From Cheilinus undulatus (Eukaryota > Chordata > Actinopteri > Labriformes > Labridae): a stretch of 64,000 nucleotides of DNA. The DNA lies in contig NC_054877.1 in assembly GCF_018320785.1 (NCBI RefSeq), positions 35,052,151 to 35,116,150 on the forward strand, given 5' to 3'. The notes under the pieces are model-generated. The model was not told where the DNA came from. It was given only the letters and a program-made list of their open reading frames with translations, and made no database searches. How positions within the stretch are numbered: position 1 is the stretch's first letter; each line of letters opens with the position of its first letter. Positions 49,101 through 61,100 of the stretch are shown in pieces. The translations under genes were made by a program, and so were the position numbers.

Positions 49101-52100
49101 ACTCCAGACCGTGTGTGTTTCTCTACCGAGTATAATCACTGTGCTTCTCAAATAAAAGAGGTGGTTAAGAGACACTGGCATGTTTTAGAAGCAGAACCAT
49201 CATTGAAGGACATCTGTAAATCTCCACCCCTCTTGTCATTCAGGAGAGAACCTACAGTTAAAAACACTGTCATGTACAGGAACATCACCAAAAATAAAAA
49301 TACATGGCCGATAGCAACTGGAACGTATAGCTGTGGTAACTGTGCCTGCTGTAACAATACAACAAATATAAAATCATTTAATCACCCCCACACTGGAAAT
49401 AAAATTACAATCTGAGGCCTTATAAACTGTAAAACCACTCATTATCTATATGTTACCATGTCCCTGTGGCTTAGCATACATTGGACAAACCAAACAACCT
49501 CTCAAGCAATGGATATCAGAGCACAAAACAGCAATCCGTACAGGTAACATGGACTATGCAATTGCCAAACATTGTTATGAAGCAAATCATGGTTCACCGT
49601 CCTCATTATAGTTCTATGGGATTGAGAAAATCACAATGGCCATTAGAGGAAGAGACATCCTGAGGAAACCAGCCCAGAGAGAAATGTTTTGGATCCATAC
49701 TCTCAATGCAGGTTCCTTCCATTTCTCTACATCTTTCCTTTGGATGTTTCTACACCACCACCAATTTGCCTTTGGTAAATTAAATTGTTTGTCTGTTTAC
49801 TCTTCACTTATGTTATTTATTTAAAGATGATGCTTGGATACAACTCCAGACATAAATCTACCACTGTATAAAGTCTTAACCAATCAATTCAGGTAATTTT
49901 GCACTCTCTAGTCTTGGGTGTAGGTGCCAGTCAGTACGGTTGTGTCAAAGTCTAAAACTAAGGATATTTTGTCTCTATTTTTATTTCATTTTAGTTAGTT
50001 TTGGAAGCATGATGTACAGTTTTAGTTAGTTTTCATTTTTTGTTAGTTTTTATTTAGTTTCAGTGGTTTTTGAATTTTAGTTTTAGTTATTTAGTTCGTT
50101 TTAGGTAACAATAATAACCTTGGTCTCTACGTACGTGGATTAGCAGTTTTGCTAACTCCGACATGTTCAAATTTGTCTTTTGTGCTTATGCTCATTAATG
50201 TGCTTTTTCCCTTTCAAACAAATAACAAAGTGAAGTAATGATAGTGCTTTAATACAAGTTAAGTGTTTATAGTGATGATTAAACTGTGCTAAAATGTTTT
50301 TGAGTTTTTCTTGACTAAATCTAGACTAAAACTTTAAAGTGTGACTTTGCCTAAAGCTAATGTGCTGTTTATTTTAAAGACTTTGCTGCATTGCATCATA
50401 ACCCATCCATCTGTTGTTTCTTTACCATCCATTTTTCCTGTATCAGGTGTTTAGTTGTCTCCAAATCTGTAAAATATTTTGCACAGCTGCCAGAGTTTTC
50501 ATTGCTTTTTATTGATTATATGTTGTAAATGTACACAGTTTCCACAGGAAAAAAACTTGTTTTTTAAAATGTCCTCAAACTTTCTATTCAGGCACAACAC
50601 ATCCTCATAATGCTATTTTTGAAGGAAATGGAGGGGCTGTTTTCTGTTTTAACAGGTTAACAGTGACATAAAGACGTTTTGTTCTGAAAAGCAGCAGGAC
50701 TGCGGGGTCAATTTCCCATCAGCGAATTGACAGAATGAGTCATAAAGCTTTTTCTGAAATGTTTCCATAAAAGAAGCTGCTGTGTATGACGCATAGTACA
50801 TGCTTTTACACAAATAGAAGGTTAACAAAAAAATGCCATGTGTACTCTGTGGGGGGGGGTCTCTGTTAGGAGCAGTGTTACTATGGTAACAAACACTGGC
50901 TCTTCACATGTGATTCACGTCAGTATTTTACATTAACAATGTGTTTTTTATTCTCTTGGCAAGCTGAGGGTTACTGTTCTGTAAATGAAACATGGATAAA
51001 AATGTTTCTCTTCTTTTTCATTCTTCAAGATAAAAAGGCAGACGTCACCTTATCCATGAGTGATGTGGATCTTCTGGATCTCATGACTGGAAAGTTGAAC
51101 CCACAAACAGTGAGTAATTATAAGAATTTATTATTTCTGTTTTTTAAAATACAAACAAAATGTAAATAAAAATGAGTTCTTATGGTATTTTATAGAGATG
51201 TTCCGATACCATTTTTCCCTTCCCGATATGATTCTGATACGAAGGTGTTGGGTATCAGCCGATGCTGAGTACTGATCCAATACCAGTGTGAACTCTCTGG
51301 ACTGACTGCAAATGAGCACATTATTTTAGACCTATGTTAGACTCCGAACATGGCTCAACAAATAGAGTCACAGTGTACAGCTCTCTCTCTGTGACCCTAA
51401 AGTCGTTTTTCTGATGGCTGTTGAGTTTTACTGCTAAATATTAAAATAACAATAATACAGGGGGCTGAATCATGGGCTCTCTCTCTGTCTCTATTCGGTC
51501 AGCATGATATCATGACCGACCAGCCTGCCATTGGCTGACAAACCCTCACAAAGGGTAAATAATATGACCGTTAGCACTCAAGCTAGAGGTAGTAAACGAT
51601 CGTAATTGGATTAAAATGGATAAGAAGGTGTTCAATATCGGGTTTACTGGTGTAGATTTAATCATTAAAGTCCCAAAAAGTCACCCAAGTTCCAAGCTCG
51701 CTGAAAGTGATACTACAAGGGATTCAAAGGCATCAGTAGCATCAACTGAAAGGCACAATGGCTGGCTTCAAAGGGAAAAAAGTAAGAGGCAAAGATTTAT
51801 GGTTCAAAAGTCACTTTTGATAAACTGTGTCACTTCTTGTCATGTATAACAGCGCCGGTCTGGAGGGCATTTTAATGATCACATTCAAAAAAAAATGTCA
51901 CGCAGCCACCATTCTTTGCAGCTGCAGTGGGTCCTTTGGCTCTTCTTCGGTGTTCTAAAAACAGTAGCTTGTGCATGCAACCTTTTCCGACAACGAAGAA
52001 GAATTTATTTCCAGTCTATAGTGCCAACATTTAGTATGGGCCGGTGCATAAACTCGTGTACTTGCCGATACCAATACCTGCATGGTCTAAATAAAAAAAT

Positions 52101-55100
52101 CAGTCGCACAAAGATCTCGGTGTTTCACATGTTTACAGCAACCTTATTCCAACTTATCTATTGGTTAAAGTCCCTGTAAAGTGATTTCCAAACTTTGTGT
52201 CTTTACACACTAGATAGGTTTGAATAAGGTTGTTGTAAACATGTGAAACACCGAGATCTTTGTGTGACTGAGTTCTTTATTCAGACCAATAGAAAGTTGT
52301 TCACCTCCTTTCTGGCTGTGTTTAATTTGAGCAGGGCAAATATTGATGGGCAAATACATGAGCCCATCAATGTTCTTGATGGGGAATAACCCCTCCCCCA
52401 AAAGCTTGAATAATGGCTCGCAGGTCATTAAAAGCATCATAACAGAGAAATTTGTACCAGAAAGCAGTACATTTAATCTCAGATTTCAGTATGTATGCCT
52501 AGCACAGAGCCAGGCAGCTGCACTCTGATCAAAAGCATTTTTTTAAGTTAGAGCATCGTATTTCTTGTGAGTGGGTGCGGCTTCAGCTCATTTAACAAAC
52601 ACGCCCACACCGTCGTAGAGCAGATTTTATGGTCTAATTTTTCATGATTTTGGAGCTTTCTAAAAAGCATATAGTTTTTGTGATATTCAGGTAGAAACAT
52701 GCCCACAAAGTGTTCCTGTTCGGTGCAGCTTTCTCTTGTTTTGGGTCTAAGCGTGAAGAGATGCTGTCTGCAGGTTTACTCTTTCCACCCTGATTGTTCA
52801 GCTCCTGCATATCTAAGCGACTTTCTTTCATCGGCTATTTTACACAGAGTCCTGCCAGGTACTATAGAATAAACTAACCTCTGACTCAAAGACCATAATA
52901 CTTTATCAGGCCTCAGGGAAGCATGAATGAATGCGTTAGTGCTGAGTTATATGGATTTGTGTCTAAATACACTGGTGTGGTGCAGGTTGTTTGAGCAGAT
53001 AAACCCATCTGTTGTGTGTTCCCATACATGTATAACTGTTTTCACTGAGAGCTGTCTGCTGCCTGTAAAAGCTAAATACATGCTTGCCTGCCAGATTACC
53101 GTCTGTGTTTACCAACTTAATCCATTTGGACTCTTTCTGTATAAACACATTTCCATTTAGCCCATCAGTGTAATCCTTACTGCAATAGCTAACTGAAATA
53201 GTGAATCCTCATTACTGTGGATGTACAGGTTTTCATTGTGCTGGCATTTCCTTAAACTCAGAAAAATCAACAGTTGGTGGCCTTTGACTACTATTACTGA
53301 AATATAACTATATATGATTGTCTATGTTTGCTTGAAGCATTTCTGCCATCAGAGCCACTGCTCGAAGATCATCTGCCATCACTTTATAACTGCTTCAAGA
53401 AATAGTTTTTTCATTTTGGCAAAACAGTGCCGTTTGGATTTTGTTTTAAAAAGTCCAGGTTTTGAGCTAATTTGCAAGAAGGATTTACTTTCTAGCACAC
53501 ATATCCTGCAAAAAGGTAAAATTGCAAATACTAAAGTACTTTCTGTCAAATTATTGCCTTTTTGTATTTAAGCTGGTATAATTAGTGATCATCTGGCTTT
53601 GCACCTGGATTACTAGAGGGTAAAACTAATTGGTGATATTTTATTAATGCAGACCAGCAATCCCAATTACATGTTATGCCTACATTTTAGAGTAGTCTCT
53701 GAAAGCTTCTTTAGCCCGAGTTACTGACTATGCCACACTGTCACACTGTCATAATGCTCTACCACAGGGATGTAAAAGCGCAGTGAGTGCATAGTATATC
53801 ATAAGTGATCATCAACCAGAGGTAGAAAAGCTACATGACTATTGTATTCAGGTAAAATTACAGTTACTATGGTTACTTACTTACTGGTCCATAAATCTAC
53901 TCAAGTAAAAGTAAAAAGTATTTAATTCAAAGTTTACTTCAAGTACTGAGTGCCAAGTAGCTACTGAAGAGTTGTAAAAAAATATGATCTTTACTTTCTG
54001 GCAAGAACAAAAAGAGAGTTATAGAGGTAAAGACACCTCTATAATAAAGTAGATCACACAGCAAAATTAACAGTGTTGATTCAAGCCACATATAGTTAAA
54101 TTGAGCGCTTTGAAGTGGCTATATTGGTCCACACTACATATAGTTAAACTACCCTTTTGAAACTTTAAAATATTTTATAATAAGGCACAGTAACTTTTTA
54201 AGATCTGTTGCAAAGTGGGTCTCCCCTGACAAGAACACAGCAGAGTTGATCTCATAGCAAGGCAATACATACTGATGATGAATATGCATTTAGCATCCTT
54301 TAGGAAAACCTAAAGTCAAACTCTAACTCAGTAGCTTCACTCATGGTGTAAGTGTGTGGCATCTAAAAAAATAACAACAATCCACCAGAAACATGACCGA
54401 AAGAACCTGAACAGGAAGCACTGCACAACAGGCAACATCCACACTCTACCCAAGGGCATGATGGGAAACTTTGTTGAACATTGGTGGCAGTTGTAATTTT
54501 GTTGACTAAAACCAATACAAAAATGTTTGTTGACAGCCTTTTTTCCATGAGAAAAACTAGACTAGGACTAACCAAAAATAGATCTGGGATGACTAAAACT
54601 GACAAAAAGTAGGTTTAGTATTCGTCAAGATGGCTAAAACTAGATTAAAATGTAATGTAGTTTTCGTCTGACTTTCAAAACCTGTGATATTTCTTCACTC
54701 AGGGTAAATCTGTCAAAATACAATGCAGCTGTAGCTATTCTGCCTCTCAGCTCTATAAAGCAGGGACCCCAGGTTGGGCAGGGTGCATAAAACAAACTAC
54801 CAGGACTTGGTACCAGATTTAGGTAAGAAAATAAATGCTTGCTAAAAGTAAAGACTAAAATGTGAGGACTTTTCTATGGACTAAAACTAGACTAAAACTA
54901 AAAAGGGGAGAAATGACTAAAATGTGACTAAAACTAAAAGACATTTCATCTAAAGACTAAGACTAAAATTAGACTAAAACAGATGCCAAAATTAACACTG
55001 ATTAATGGATCATCACTGTCAAATAAATCCAAAACTGAAGACCATTTACTCAGAATGGAGCTTGACAGTTTAAATCATCTCTTAAATGTTAAACTCTGAG

Positions 55101-58100
55101 ATTTCAACACTCCAGTTTTGCAACACTTGTTTTTCAGATGTGACGTGGCGTCAGTCTCTCTGTATGTGCTGCTGTGTAGTCAACAAAGTTGGAAAAAGTA
55201 CAAGAATATTGCACTTAAGTAAAGGTACACTTACTCTGGTCAAAAAACCCTGAGAAGTAAGAGACTTCAGAGAAGTAAAAGTACTGTATTCAAAAAATAT
55301 AAGTGCCCAAAAACCCACTAAATTATAGTAATTTGAGTACATGTTTAATTGCATATAGCAGTCTTTAAATGTGTTGTGTCACAGTACAAAAAGGAATTGT
55401 TAGCCTGTGAACTGTATTATCTTCCTGCTTTTAGACTTAAGTGTTTTGATTTGCAGGTATTTTGTGACAGGGCCTCTCAAATGTTTTAATGTGTTAAGTG
55501 GGATCCTCTTTTAAGCTCTTAAGGAATTCTTTTCCCCCACCTGTGCATTTTAAGATGGATATGTATATATTTGTCTTATTTCAATCTTCTTTCTTTTGCA
55601 CAAATAAAAGAACTAAAGAACAAACCTCAAGAAGGACACGACACGACTGTAAATTATAATTTTTTTGTTAACAAAATTGAACAGCAAACAAAGCTGTATC
55701 TGACACACTTTTTCTTAATGAGACAAAAACAGCCCCTCATACCTGCCCCTTCAAAATAAAATATAATTATATTTAAAAAAAGACCTCAGCAAAGGGCACT
55801 TTGGATTTCAGAGGTACAAGGTGCTCAAGCACTCACAGCAATTTAATTTGCATTAAATCAGATCTGAAATAAGTCACCCAGGAACATCCCTAGATGTAAT
55901 AGGTCACATTTACCACATGGGTTGAGTTCATCCAGTGGAGTCATGCTCATTTGATTCAATTTCTCAATGTCACACCTGAATGTCACATCCCAGTGACATC
56001 TCATTTACTTCAAAACAAACAAAAATTAACATTCCAGTTCAGACATTTGGGCCTCTGTAGTCTCAAAGACATGTAAACCAACCAAAGCTGATAACTTTAT
56101 TTTGTTGGCATCAAATAAATGGTAGATATTTAATGTTTATTTCAGACCATGCAGAGCTGTGGTGTTCTTGGCAGGTCAACCTCATAGCTGGAGGCTGCCT
56201 ATTGATTTTAAAGGTGGAGGAGCACAATTAGTATAGGAGCAAACCCTCAAATGACTTGAGTTTCCCAGCCTTGGGGAGTGAAAAAATAAGAAGACAAACT
56301 TTTTTTGTGAGTTTGACAGCTCCTCTTCATCAAACTGATGGTTGTGTCGGGGACATTTTAAACTGCAAACCCCAGCAAAAAGTAATTTAATGAATCAATA
56401 TACGAAACACACCTTAGGCAAAAAGTAGGGCCAAAATCCCTCTGCGGAGAGTGAGAGTGTAGTCAATTTGTTTCCCTGTATTTAGTTTAAGTTTCTCCTT
56501 ACTTAGGCTGGCCACACACTACAGGATTTTAAGCCCAATTTTAGCCAAGATTTGCCTCACCCAATGATTGTGGGGGTGTATACCGACTGGAGCCTCATTG
56601 CAAACGATTATTTGTCTGAGTAATCTGCATGTGTATGGTGTCAACACGATTCATTTACTGCTCCAAATCGCGTCGTAGCCTCCCAGACCCTGAATCATAA
56701 ATATCAAACATGTTTGATATTTACAATTCTAGGTCGTAGTGCTGCTGACGGAGTACCCTCAACAACCAATGAGATTGAGCACACCGGTAGCGTCACCAGA
56801 CGAATCATACATACTTTCACCGCTCACAACCATAAACATGATGGTACCTTAACTCCAGACAGGATTTCGTCCTGAGTCTTTCCCATGTTTTATGATTGTT
56901 GCTGCACCTGTAACACACGCCAGGACAGCCTGTTGTGGAGAGACAGCAAGACGGTATCGACAGACATCCGTGTTTTGTGTTTTTTTCCTGAAGTCATGTG
57001 ATCTCGCGAGGTCGGAGGCAGGTCGGCAGGTGTGTGGTCTCCAGTGATACGACAGTCTGGCTGAGTCCTCTAGTGTGTGCGTTCAGAGTATTAAAGATGA
57101 AAAATCTTTGGAAATTGTCCTAAAGTCTGTGGTCTCTCGCGGTTTAAAAATTGTTTCAGATTTAAAAAATCTTCTAGTGTGTGGCCGGCCTTAGATGCCT
57201 GGTTAAGCTCAGTGGATAGAACCCTCACCTTGTGTTTAGAGGCCACAGTCTTATTCCACAGGTCGCAGCTGTGACACTTGGTGCTGGTGGTGTTTTTGTA
57301 TGTCATCCTCCAATCTTTCTCTCCCCACATTTCCTGCCTTTATATATCATTGCTGTCAAGTAAAGATAAAAAGAATCTCAAGTGTGATCTTTAAAAAAAT
57401 GATCTGATTTTAAAATTTTATATTTAAATGTTTTTGAAGGGTTAGTTTTGAAAAAAAGATCTGCGTACCTGTGTGAATACCTGATTCATGATAGACTGTA
57501 AGTATAAAAGACTGAACCCATTGTATTGAGCCCTCCAATAGAGCTTGACTAACTTTGCGAGAAGAACTAAAGCTTTATGAAGTCCTGTGAAAGCCAGCCT
57601 GACAATCCCTGCTCCAAGACACTTCATGCTGGCTCAAAGGCCTTAGCATCCTGAGTTTGTTTTTTATCAGAAACTGCCGCACATTAAAAAATGATCTAAT
57701 GTTAGTAGTGTTTTCCCTCTGACTCTGAAACTGAAACTGTCATTTGTAATTATTTGTTTCAAAACAGGTTTGATTATTCTTTTTTTATTCATCTACGTCA
57801 TCTCAAAGGTTGTTTGACTATTCAGGGCAGCTGCTGCTTTCTCTCTCCCTTGCAGAGAGCAAAAAGCAAAGCACTAAAAAGTAGTGCTGTGCAATTAATC
57901 AAGGTTCAATTTGAATCACAATTTTGGCTTCAGGTGATCATGGAAACAAGATAATTGTGATTAAACAATCACTGTTCCACAGGGCTTGTTGTGATATTTT
58001 GGCCTTGTAACAATTTTTTTGTTTGTTAATTATTTTAATATATCATGACTCAATATATTTGTGTTTCTTACCCATTTAAATTCATTTATTGCTTGTTTTA

Positions 58101-61100
58101 AAGGCTTAAGAGTGTTAATGTTTCCACAGTGGGGAGACTGTGGCTCAGTAGGTAGTCAGTCGTCCTGCTATTAAAAAGGTTCCTCCCCAGCGTCTGCAGT
58201 CACATGTTGATGTGTCCTGGGCAAGATATTTGACCTCAATTTGCTCCCACTGCTTTGTTGGTGGCGTGCAAATGTGTATGGATGTGTATGAACAAGATTA
58301 GCTAATAATTATGGCCATCAACTTCTACCATCAGTGAACGACTGTGAAGGGAGTGGAGCGGAAGGTTGTAAATGGGTAGGTGTGGCCTGTGGTGTAAAAG
58401 CACTTTGAGTGATCAGACAGCTAGAAAAGTCCATTTATATCATAAATGCATGTGCGTCATAAGTACAATCAAAGAGTAATCATGTTTAATGATCATGATC
58501 CCTCGAGCAACCTTACTTAAAAAGCAGTTGAAGACATAAAACATGTTCTTTAAGCTCATCCTCTCTGGCTTTATGTGGTTGTGACTGCAATTTCTGCCTT
58601 TTCACGGTTGAAATGCACAGGATGCATGGGCACAAAATGGTGCTTAAAGTTTTATTATGAGAGCAAAATAGAGAGAGGGAGAGATGGAAAGGGGCTGCGG
58701 CTGCTGCTCTGAAAAGTACAGTAATCCTCCAAATGTCTTGGAAAAATATCGAAAATTGAAGTCATTGAAGCCACATGTGTAGATGATGGAAAAAAATTAC
58801 TTGGTGACTTGTCATCAGGTGTGAGGCCACTTAGATTTTCAAAATTGGTTTAGATTTTAATCATCCTTTAGTGTGTGCCAGACTTAAGGCTGACAATGGC
58901 TTTTAGAGCTGCCATGAACCTGTATGATGGCATTGAGCTATGTTTTTTGATCTTAAAGTCCCTGTAAAGTAATTTGTTTTAGATTTGTTGAATGATATAC
59001 CACTGTGTTATTGAACCACCAGGCCAAATTTCAGACATGAAAAACATCTCTAAGTTTATGAAACTAAGCCTCAAAATCATGAAAAATGAGACAGTAATAT
59101 TTGCTCTGGGATGGTGTGGGTGTGTTGGTTGAATAAGCTGAAGCCACGCCCACTCAGGAGAGAGATAATAATAATAATGATAATAAATAATAATACATTT
59201 TATTTATAGAGATCTTTTCAAGAACTCAAAGACACTGTTCAAAAATAATAAAATGCATTGCACAAAAAGCCAAAACAGGACAATATCATGATCAAACAAA
59301 CATGCAGTCAAAGTGATAAGACCACAACAATCAAACATTAAAAGCCATTTTAAAAAGGTGAGTTTGAGCAGTGATTTGAATGTGGATGAGTCCGTACAGT
59401 CTTGGATATGTTTAGGGAGTGAGTTCCAGAGGGAGGGGGCGGCTATGGAGAAGGCTCTGTCCCCCCAGGTTCGGTGCTTGGTTCTTGTTGGTGGGGAGAG
59501 GAGATTGAGGTTTGACGAGCGGAGATTACGGGAGGGGGTGTGATGGTGCAGGAGGTCAGTAAGGTAAGGAGGGGCCTTTTGGTTTAGGGCTTTGTGGGTG
59601 AGGAGGAGGATTTTAAATTTGACGCGGTATGGGGACAGGGAGCTAGTGGAGGTTTTGAAGGATGGGGATGATGTGGTCCTGAGAGCGGGTGTGGGTCAGG
59701 AGGTGTGCTGCAGAGTTCTGGATGTATTGGAGTTTATTGAGGACTGTAGAGGATGTGCCATAGAGGATGCTGTTGCAGTAATCTAGTCTGGATGTGATGA
59801 AGGCGTGGATAAGAGTTTCAGCTGCAGGGAAGGAGAGTAGTGGATGGATGTGGGCTATGTTTTTCAAGTGAAAGAAGGCTGTTTTAGTGAGCTGGGTGAT
59901 GTGCTGATCAAATTAGAGGCAACTATCAAAGATGATACCAAGATTGCAGGTGTGAGGGGAGGGGGACATGGTGAAGGTGTCAATTTGAAGGCTGAAGTTA
60001 TGGATGGATTTGGTGAGGGATTTGGGGCCAATAATCATAAGTTCGAATTTATTGTAGTTCAGAGAAAGGAAATTGTTGTTCATCCAGTTTTTTATGTCAG
60101 AGAGGCAGTTGGTTAATTTGGAGTGTGTGCCTGGGGTGATGGAGGTGGGGGAGATATATAATTGGATATCATCAGCATAACAGTGAAAATTGAGTCCATG
60201 GTGGCGGATGATATGACCGAGGGGGAGCAGGTAGATTGTGAAAAGGAGGGGTCCAAGCACCGAACCTTGGGGGTCGCCTTGTGCCAGGGGAGCAGTGGAG
60301 GAGGAGCAGTTATTGATGTAGATGAATTTGATCCTCTCAAATTAAAAAAAAAGGAAATTCTGATCAGAGCACAGCTACCTAGGTCTGTGCCAGGCAGAGA
60401 GACAGACAACTGGGATTGAATTTACTGTTTTCTGGTACAATTCTCTCTGTTATGATAGTTTAAATGAGCCACAGGTCACCGTTGCTCATAGACTTGGGAA
60501 ATTTACCTCATAATTAACAAAAACACAGCATGTAACTGGCTGTTAGCTTTCAATGAAGACCGTGTCATCAGCTGACGGCAGACTGTACTGAGAGGAACTG
60601 CTCTGTGATTTTATATCATTCTAGTGTTAAGGGGGCAGGGTAAATCCCCATGAAGGCCAGTGATGTCATGGGCTCCTATATTTGCCCTGCTCAAATAAAA
60701 CCAAGTTTTAACAACTTTCTAACGGTCTTAAACAAAAATTCAGTCACACAGATCTCAGTGTTTTCACACGTTTACAGCAACCTTACTCCAACATGTTTAG
60801 TGTGTTAAGACACAAAGTTTGGATTTTACTTCACAGGGACTTTAATAATTCTAACTCTTCACTCTCAACATGCAGTCCTTAACCGACCCCCCCCCCCCCC
60901 CCCCCTTACCTTTTCATGCAGCTATTCCTTTCATTACATCATGATTTCAAATTTAGAAGAGAAGTATTGATCTGTGCTTGGAACAACCTGTACAACCTGT
61001 GAAAATAGAAAAAAACTGCATCAGTATTTTCTATAGACAGCAGACCTTTAGCAGTTTACAAAAGATGTATACTCTCTGTCTATTGTGGTTTGAATTGGAC

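Noticed and set aside
51616..51849. 77-codon frame inside the GATACCA-type repeat
   Set aside because: No recognised family and no context as a host exon; kept only as part of the repeat entry.
60113..60409. 98-codon minus-strand frame in a second frame of the L2
   Set aside because: Out-of-frame reading of the L2 region; the true reverse transcriptase frame is the one with YADD.
59313..60419. Plus-strand frames of 64-90 codons
   Set aside because: Antisense to the L2 reverse transcriptase, which explains the open reading on this strand.
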